Shown here: positions 5,371-10,075 of the stretch, in pieces
How positions within the stretch are numbered: position 1 is the stretch's first letter
How the letters are laid out: each line of letters begins with the position of its first letter
NCBI GenBank assembly: GCA_044356745.1
Contig: JBIKVP010000075.1
Span: forward strand, 1-10,075
DNA: 10,075 bases
Direction: 5' to 3'
Source of the DNA: JBIKVP01 sp044356745
GTDB taxonomy: Bacteria; Pseudomonadota; Alphaproteobacteria; Rhizobiales; Beijerinckiaceae
Notes under the pieces: generated by a model
What the model saw: the letters and a program-made list of their open reading frames with translations, nothing else
Told to the model about the DNA's origin: nothing
Databases searched by the model: none
Made by a program: the position numbers and the translations under genes

Positions 5371-6732
5371 ATGATTCGTGATCATTCGTTTCCTGTTATA
5401 ATGCCTCACCACCCTCAGGGACTAACCCCCGATGCAATAAGAGCGGATGCAACAGGTGTAACAGGTCCGCAACTGATCAGTGCTCAGCTGCCAAATGGCC
5501 TTGATATTCTCGTTATTCCAGATCGTCGTGCGCCTGTTGTCACACACATGCTCTGGTATAAAAACGGCTCAGCTGATGATCCTGTTGGCAAATCGGGAAT
5601 TGCGCATTTTCTTGAACATCTTATGTTTAAGGGGACACAAAAGCATCCATTTGGTACATTTGACAAAGCGGTTGCGGCAGTTGGCGGCTGGCAAAATGCT
5701 TTTACGTCTTATGATTACACCGCTTACATTCAGCGCGTTGCCCCCCAACATCTTGCAAAAATGATGATGATGGAATCCGACCGCATGAACGGCTTGGTGC
5801 TCACCGATGACATTGTGGCCTCTGAACGCAATGTGGTAATCGAAGAGCGCCGTATGCATATGGACGCTGATCCGGCGAGTTTATTGTTTGAATCGCTCAG
5901 TGCAGCATTATTTACTCGGCATCCTTATGGCATTCCGATTATCGGCTTCATGCATGAAATTGAAGGGCTAACCCGTGATGATGCGCTCAATTTTTATCGG
6001 CGCTTTTATACTCCCAACAATGCCTCTCTCGTGATTGCAGGCGACATTGATCCTGATGAAGCCATTAAGCTTGCTACATCCATTTATGGCGTGATTGAAC
6101 CTTTCCCTGATGCACCAAGACGCTTTCGCCCTCAAGAGCCAGCGTCTCATGCCAGCCGTCTCATCACACTCAAAGATGATAAAGTTGAACAGCCGATGGT
6201 TTATCGCTTGTATGCGACGGCATCTGAAAAAGTGGGAGACACTGCGCAAGTGCGCGCGCTTGAAGTGCTCTCTAAAATATTAGGCGAAGGCAATACATCG
6301 CGGCTTTATAAGTCTCTTGTGATGGAGCAGGGGTTGGCGGCTTCTGCGGGCTCGTTTTATCATCCCATGCGTCTTGATCAGGGGCTTTTTGGCGTTTACG
6401 CTTACCCTAAAGAAGGCGTGAGTTTAGATGTGCTTGATGCGGCGATGGAGGCGGTTTTACAAAACCTCATCCATGAGGGCGTGCGCGATGATGAATTGCA
6501 ACGCGCAAAAACACTTCTGATTGCAAAAACAACGTACAAGCAAGATAGCCAATATGCACTTGCTTATCATTATGGACAGGCGCTCACCATCGGTATTGAT
6601 ATTCATGCTCTTGTGCATTGGCCAGATCAAATTACACAGGTCAGTGTATCCGATGTCGCAAATGCTGCGCGCGATGCTTTGATAGCCACCAACAGCGCGA
6701 CAGGTTATCTGCTCCCTGAGAGTCTCTCGTGA
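5371..6732 (+). CDS. M16B zinc peptidase, catalytic subunit (zinc site present, Arg/Tyr pair absent)
   Basis: A 453-aa peptidase of the pitrilysin/mitochondrial-processing-peptidase clan. The inverted zinc motif HFLEH is at 79-83 (H79, E82, H83) and the third ligand is E159 in VVIEERRM, 76 residues later as in the family. The N-terminal M16 domain covers about 38-185; the C-terminal M16_C domain starts near 190 (LTRDDALNFYRRFY, SLVIAGDID). The second half lacks the Arg/Tyr substrate-carboxylate pair: the RGLSY-type motif is replaced by EQGLAASAG (319-327). No signal peptide is evident, so its location is unclear. It probably works with the next gene product, encoded 40 bases downstream. The start is uncertain: ATG at 5371 has only GAAAG upstream, and a second in-frame ATG at 5401 has no ribosome site. 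Confidence 0.93.
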   Translation: MIRDHSFPVIMPHHPQGLTPDAIRADATGVTGPQLISAQLPNGLDILVIPDRRAPVVTHMLWYKNGSADDPVGKSGIAHFLEHLMFKGTQKHPFGTFDKAVAAVGGWQNAFTSYDYTAYIQRVAPQHLAKMMMMESDRMNGLVLTDDIVASERNVVIEERRMHMDADPASLLFESLSAALFTRHPYGIPIIGFMHEIEGLTRDDALNFYRRFYTPNNASLVIAGDIDPDEAIKLATSIYGVIEPFPDAPRRFRPQEPASHASRLITLKDDKVEQPMVYRLYATASEKVGDTAQVRALEVLSKILGEGNTSRLYKSLVMEQGLAASAGSFYHPMRLDQGLFGVYAYPKEGVSLDVLDAAMEAVLQNLIHEGVRDDELQRAKTLLIAKTTYKQDSQYALAYHYGQALTIGIDIHALVHWPDQITQVSVSDVANAARDALIATNSATGYLLPESLS

Positions 6733-6772
6733 TTTTTACAGACTTTCTTTTTGATCAAAGGATGCTTCCCCT

Positions 6773-8086
6773 ATGGATGCTGTAACTGCTAGTGCGCCTT
6801 TCCAGCCCTCTTCCCCTGTCATTGTTCATACGACGCCTCATTCAAAGGTGCAGCGCGTCGTGAGTCCATGCGGCATTGAGGCGTGGCTGGTAGAGGATTA
6901 CACCGTGCCGCTCGTGGCGATGGAAGTGTGTTTTCGTAGCGGCACTGCTGACGATCTCGAGAATCGTGCAGGCACAACACATTTGCTTTCTCAGTTGCTT
7001 GATGAAGGCGCGGGTGATCATGATGCTAATGCATTTCAAGAAGCGCTTGAAGATCGTGCCATTGAGTTAAGTTTTTCGGCAGGTTATCACTGGTTTCAAG
7101 GTTCACTGCGCACGCTTGTCGCACACAAAGACGATGCATTTAAGTTGATGGGGCTGGCGCTTAATGCACCGCGTCTGGACGATGAACCCATTTTACGCAT
7201 GAAAGATTTAACGCTTGCTGGTCTTAAACAAGATTTGACCGACCCTGATCAAGTGTCGATGAGAGCGTTTATGCAACAAGCTTTTCCCAATCATGCCTAC
7301 GCTATGCCACCCAAAGGCGTTATTGAAAGTCTCTCTTTAATCACACGCGATGATTTGCGTGCCGCTCAAGCGCGTATTCTTACCCGCGATCAGGTGATGG
7401 TCGCTGTCGTCGGTGCGATTGACGCAAAGACACTGGTAAGTGCTCTGGATGAGATGCTGGGCAATTTGCCCCAAACACATTCACGCCCTCCCGAAAAGCC
7501 TGTGATGATGCAAGGGCTTGGGGAGATCGTTATCAGTGATCTTGATGTTCCTAACAGTACATTTTCATTCGCGTGGCCCTCGATGTCGCATCATGATCCT
7601 GATTATCATGCGGTGATGCTCGTCAATCATATTTTGGGTGAGGGTAGTTTTACATCGCGCTTATGGCATGAGGTACGTGAAAAACGCGGACTGTCTTATA
7701 GTGTGCGTACAACGCTTTCTAAATTGCGCGATTGCCCCCTTGTGATGGGATATTTATCGACCGCCAATGAACGAGCCTCTGAAGCGCATGATGTGATTGT
7801 GAGCGAGATTCGCAAGATGGCTGAACATGGGCCAACGCAAGAAGAGCTTGATGCAGCCAAAGCCTTTTTGATTGGTTCTTATGGCTTAAAATTTGATTCA
7901 TCCTCTAAAATTGCGGATGAATTGATCGATATTGCTTTTGATGGCCGGCACATTGATTATCTTGAATCGCGTGAAGCACTCATCAATGCTGTGACGCTGG
8001 AGCAAGCACAACGTGTTGCTAAACGCTTATGCGGGGATGGTGCGTTTTTGCTCGCGGTTGCAGGGCGGCCTGTTGGAATAAAATAA
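6773..8086 (+). CDS. M16B peptidase-like protein, non-catalytic substrate-binding subunit
   Basis: A 437-aa M16-fold protein whose zinc site is lost: the motif position reads HLLSQ (70-74), keeping the first His but replacing Glu with Ser and the second His with Gln. It retains the feature its neighbour lacks, LWHEVREKRGLSYSV (298-311), with R302 and Y309 seven residues apart as in the substrate-gripping pair of active M16 enzymes. Two-subunit M16B enzymes with this split are known, including mitochondrial processing peptidase and Sphingomonas SPH2681/SPH2682. The ATG follows AAAGGA by 10 bases. Adjacent genes, same strand and complementary losses point to an obligate heteromer. No classical signal peptide is seen. 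The substrate is unknown. Confidence 0.92.
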   Translation: MDAVTASAPFQPSSPVIVHTTPHSKVQRVVSPCGIEAWLVEDYTVPLVAMEVCFRSGTADDLENRAGTTHLLSQLLDEGAGDHDANAFQEALEDRAIELSFSAGYHWFQGSLRTLVAHKDDAFKLMGLALNAPRLDDEPILRMKDLTLAGLKQDLTDPDQVSMRAFMQQAFPNHAYAMPPKGVIESLSLITRDDLRAAQARILTRDQVMVAVVGAIDAKTLVSALDEMLGNLPQTHSRPPEKPVMMQGLGEIVISDLDVPNSTFSFAWPSMSHHDPDYHAVMLVNHILGEGSFTSRLWHEVREKRGLSYSVRTTLSKLRDCPLVMGYLSTANERASEAHDVIVSEIRKMAEHGPTQEELDAAKAFLIGSYGLKFDSSSKIADELIDIAFDGRHIDYLESREALINAVTLEQAQRVAKRLCGDGAFLLAVAGRPVGIK

Positions 8087-8176
8087 ACAGTACGTACAAC
8101 GTCCTTTGTGGGACATTGCTAAAAGTTTTTTTGTCATGCGTACCGCGTCTTTTCTCTGACTTGAGCTGGAGTTTTC

Positions 8177-9493
8177 ATGTCTTTTTATACCCATGATATC
8201 ACGCTTGCAAAAAGTGATGCTGTCGTAACCCATGGATTGTCTGACGTTGCTTTTAATAACGCCTCTGCGGCTGTTGAAAAGGCTTTACACCGTTTACGGG
8301 AGGAAGCAAAAGCGGGCACACTTGCGCTTCTCACTTTACCCGCATTGCAGGATGATTTGACACCTCTGATTGCCCTTGCAACTCGCCTTCGCGAACAAGC
8401 AAGTGATATTGTCATTTTAGGAACAGGTGGATCAAGCCTTGGCGGGCAGACTTTGGCGCAACTGGCTGATCATGGTGTGCCAGGTCTGAGTGTTTTGCGT
8501 AAAGGTTTACGTCTTCATTTTATGGATAATCTTGATCCCATTACGTTTACGCAGCTTCTTGAGGCATTGCCGCTTGATACCACACGTTTTATCGCGATTT
8601 CAAAATCGGGGGGGACAGGCGAAACGTTGATGCAGACCATTGCTGTGGTTGAAGCGCTGCAAAAAGCGTCATTGCCTGTCGCTTATCATGTGTTCGGATT
8701 ATCTGAACCACAAAAACCTGACGCAAAACGGAATGGTTTACGCGCGCTTCTTGAGCCGTTTGATGTTATGTTTTTAGAGCATCATACAGGTGTGGGCGGA
8801 CGTTACTCCGTGCTTTCCAATGTTGGCTTATTGCCTGCCGCACTTCTTGATGTGAATGTTCAAGCGATTCGTGAGGGCGCAGCGCAAGTGCTTGAGGCGT
8901 GCCTTGATGGTGTTTTGCTTGACGCAAATCCTGTTACACAAGGCGCCGTGCTTAATCTTGCCGCTATGAATCAGGGTAAATCGCTTCATGTGATGATGGC
9001 ATATGGCGATCGCTTTGCGCTTCTCATGAAATGGTGGGTGCAGCTTTGGGCTGAAAGCATCGGCAAAGACGGCAAAGGCTCACAACCTGTGGCCGCCTTG
9101 GCGCCGGTGGATCAACACAGCCAGCTTCAACTTTATTTAGCAGGCCCTAAAGACAAATTGTTCACAGTCATCACAACGGACGTTGCAGGGCAGGGTACAA
9201 AATTATCCCCAGAGTTATCCACACAGGCAGGGGAGCCTGATTTTGGCAATCGCACGATCGGAGATCTTGTTGCCGCACAAGGCCGCGCTACAGCTGATAC
9301 GCTTGCGAAAAACGGCTGTCCAACACGGCGCATTCATGTTCCTCAGATCAATGAGAACGCCTTTGGCGCTTTGCTCATGCATTTCATGCTTGAAACAATT
9401 TTGGTAGGATATGCGCTTGGTATTGACCCCTTTGATCAGCCTGCGGTTGAAGAGGGAAAAATTCTTGCTAAGGCCTATTTAAAAGCATCATAA
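8177..9493 (+). CDS. pgi: Glucose-6-phosphate isomerase (short form)
   Basis: Interconverts glucose 6-phosphate and fructose 6-phosphate in the cytosol. At 438 aa it is shorter than the approximately 550-aa E. coli enzyme but similar to short bacterial forms. SIS-domain motifs are intact: LGTGGSSLGG (81-90) and the phosphate-binding ISKSGGTGET (141-150). GVGGRYSVLSNVG (205-217) carries R209, WAESIGKDGKG holds the likely catalytic base E293, VDQHSQ holds H314, and PFDQPAVEEGK ends with K428. These correspond to rabbit R272, E357, H388 and K518. The ATG is preceded by TGGAG five bases upstream. It follows the second M16 gene by 90 bases and is 11 bases ahead of the ypfJ-like gene, with which it is likely cotranscribed. 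Confidence 0.97.
   Translation: MSFYTHDITLAKSDAVVTHGLSDVAFNNASAAVEKALHRLREEAKAGTLALLTLPALQDDLTPLIALATRLREQASDIVILGTGGSSLGGQTLAQLADHGVPGLSVLRKGLRLHFMDNLDPITFTQLLEALPLDTTRFIAISKSGGTGETLMQTIAVVEALQKASLPVAYHVFGLSEPQKPDAKRNGLRALLEPFDVMFLEHHTGVGGRYSVLSNVGLLPAALLDVNVQAIREGAAQVLEACLDGVLLDANPVTQGAVLNLAAMNQGKSLHVMMAYGDRFALLMKWWVQLWAESIGKDGKGSQPVAALAPVDQHSQLQLYLAGPKDKLFTVITTDVAGQGTKLSPELSTQAGEPDFGNRTIGDLVAAQGRATADTLAKNGCPTRRIHVPQINENAFGALLMHFMLETILVGYALGIDPFDQPAVEEGKILAKAYLKAS
9203..9223 (+). promoter_or_regulatory. Two DnaA-box-like nonamers inside pgi
   Basis: TTATCCCCA (9203-9211, one mismatch) and TTATCCACA (9215-9223, exact consensus) lie 12 bases apart in the same orientation. They encode the local peptide repeat LSP-E-LST in Pgi, so codon constraint may explain them. 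The position inside a gene argues against an origin; a DnaA-binding or titration site is possible. Confidence 0.25.
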
Positions 9494-9504
9494 GGGATAA
9501 AGCG

Positions 9505-9969
9505 ATGCGCTGGGATGATTTTAAACCCTCTGATCATGTCGAAGATCGTCGTGGTGGCAATGATGATGGGCCACAACTGGGCTTTCCGATGCCGACAGGT
9601 GGGGGTGGTGGACGAAGCCTTGGACTGGGTACAATCGTCGTCCTTGGCCTCTTAGGTTACGCGATTGGGGTTGATCCGCGATTGCTTATTCAAGGGGCTG
9701 AAATGCTCTCAGGAGGCGGACAAAGTATCTCGTTTGAGAACCCGTCACAGACACCCAGACGCGCCCCATCATCTAAGCCACAAGATGATATGGGTCGTTT
9801 TGCCAGTGCAATTTTGGGTAATACCGAAGAGGTTTGGACAGCTGTTTTACCCGATCAGGTTCAGATCAAATATAAGCCCCCGCGTATGGTGCTATTTGCG
9901 GGTGCAACCCGTTCAGGGTGCGGCGCGGCGCAATCGGCGATGGGGCCATTCTATACCCCTCGTGAGTGA
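9505..9969 (+). pseudogene. ypfJ: ypfJ-type neutral zinc metallopeptidase, disrupted by IS630-like insertion
   Basis: The first 150 residues belong to the YpfJ/KPN_00787 metallopeptidase family (Pfam Zn_peptidase, PF04228), which normally runs to about 280-300 aa. The N-terminal MRWDDFKPSDHVEDRRG hallmark is present, followed by a Gly-rich linker, a membrane anchor at about 38-58, and the conserved block GNTEEVW then PPRMVLF and SGCGAAQSAMGPFY (137-150). The reading frame then leaves the family: it enters the IS inverted repeat after TA of the Tyr codon (9952-9953), adds T-P-R-E, and stops at TGA 9967-9969 within the repeat. The HExxH catalytic half is therefore missing and should lie beyond the element. 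AAGGGA seven bases upstream and the 11-base gap to pgi show it was a pgi-operon gene. The fragment could still be made as an inactive membrane protein. Confidence 0.88.
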
Positions 9970-9980
9970 AGAGTTGGCGT
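9952..9980 (+). repeat. Left terminal inverted repeat of the IS (with TA target)
   Basis: TATACCCCTC (9952-9961), five bases, then TGAAGAGTTGG (9967-9977), one mismatch and GT. Its reverse complement is present at 94-122 with the same internal spacing. The first TA is the presumed target dinucleotide and is also part of the interrupted Tyr codon. Confidence 0.85.
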
Positions 9981-10075
9981 TATCTTTTTATTAAGGTTGT
10001 TTTGATTCCAATTTGGTATGGGTACGCTTTTAGAACCGGATCAACGGCAGGAGCTTTTGAAACGCCACCGCACCG
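9954..10075 (+). mobile_element. 5' end of an IS630-like insertion sequence
   Basis: The element begins TACCCCTC directly after a TA inside the ypfJ-like gene, and contains its terminal repeat, a roughly 40-base leader, and the start of a transposase frame before the window ends. It has the same orientation as the element end at the left edge. Because the inverted repeats match, both are one IS type; whether they are separate genomic copies cannot be settled from the window. Confidence 0.78.
10018..10075 (+). CDS. IS630-like transposase, N-terminal fragment (partial at window edge)
   Basis: From ATG at 10018 the frame stays open to the edge and encodes MGTLLEPDQRQELLKRHRT. A short helical start with an RxELLKxHR-like motif is typical of the N-terminal DNA-binding region of IS630-family transposases, just ahead of the usual RIKAVLL helix, which is beyond the window. 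There is no strong ribosome site. The start lies 64 bases inside the element end, a normal distance. With only 19 residues the family call is tentative. Confidence 0.5.
   Translation, partial: MGTLLEPDQRQELLKRHRT

Noticed and set aside
5484..6283. Several 60-96 codon frames within the first M16 gene
   Set aside because: Out-of-frame shadows of a gene with complete family motifs; no ribosome sites or recognisable domains.
8101..8129. Hairpin GTCC-N6-GGAC before a T-run upstream of pgi as a terminator
   Set aside because: The stem has only four base pairs and the T-run starts eight bases after it, so the geometry does not fit an intrinsic terminator.
9967..9994. Continuation of the ypfJ-like gene by frameshift (next frame reads EELALSFY)
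   Set aside because: The resemblance to the family's LSFF stretch is a few residues only, and these bases lie inside the IS inverted repeat and leader, which explains them fully.
1..10075. CRISPR array, phage, toxin-antitoxin or secondary-metabolite system
   Set aside because: No regularly spaced repeats, phage proteins or known defence domains were seen; apart from the IS ends and the unknown pair the genes are housekeeping.

Overview
The window reads as a chromosomal segment of an alphaproteobacterium. The pointers are the order lspA, secreted proline-rich protein, two M16 peptidases, pgi and a ypfJ-type metallopeptidase, and a short (438 aa) Pgi. GC content looks moderate, roughly mid-40s percent by eye. 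I would not name an order or genus. Almost everything is housekeeping; the non-housekeeping content is an insertion sequence at both ends and a small unrecognised two-gene module in the middle.

Left end (1-190): the 3' end of an IS630-like element, with its transposase C-terminus and right terminal inverted repeat. Then on the minus strand (189-2531) come rlmB (23S rRNA 2'-O-methyltransferase) and, 9 bases downstream of it, an M17 leucyl-aminopeptidase family enzyme. The two are probably one transcript. A tRNA-Tyr(GUA) gene follows, divergent to rlmB on the plus strand. A degenerate 33-base direct repeat begins at the CCA of that tRNA.

Middle (2921-3917): a minus-strand pair, a 126-aa coiled-coil protein with a QR-x3 pentad repeat followed by a 100-aa single-pass membrane protein. 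They are read away from lspA across a 257-base intergenic region. That region holds three ATGAGAA half-sites, including a 12-base perfect palindrome, and one exact DnaA-box nonamer.

Right half (3918-9969), all plus strand: lspA (signal peptidase II), a secreted protein of an lspA-linked alphaproteobacterial type, two M16 peptidases, pgi, and the first 150 residues of a ypfJ-type zinc metallopeptidase. One M16 protein keeps the zinc site but lacks the Arg/Tyr substrate pair; the other has the reverse. They therefore look like two halves of one heteromeric peptidase. The ypfJ-like gene is cut in its conserved GPFY motif by the 5' end of an IS630-like element.

The element ends at the two window edges are matching inverted repeats of one IS type, in the same orientation, each with about 120 bases inside the window. 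This suggests a multi-copy IS in the genome and possibly that the window is an assembly contig bounded by repeats. I did not find a convincing undescribed system; the best leads are the IS-disrupted metallopeptidase, the complementary M16 pair, and the shared GAGAATGC palindromic sites upstream of lspA and the M16 genes.
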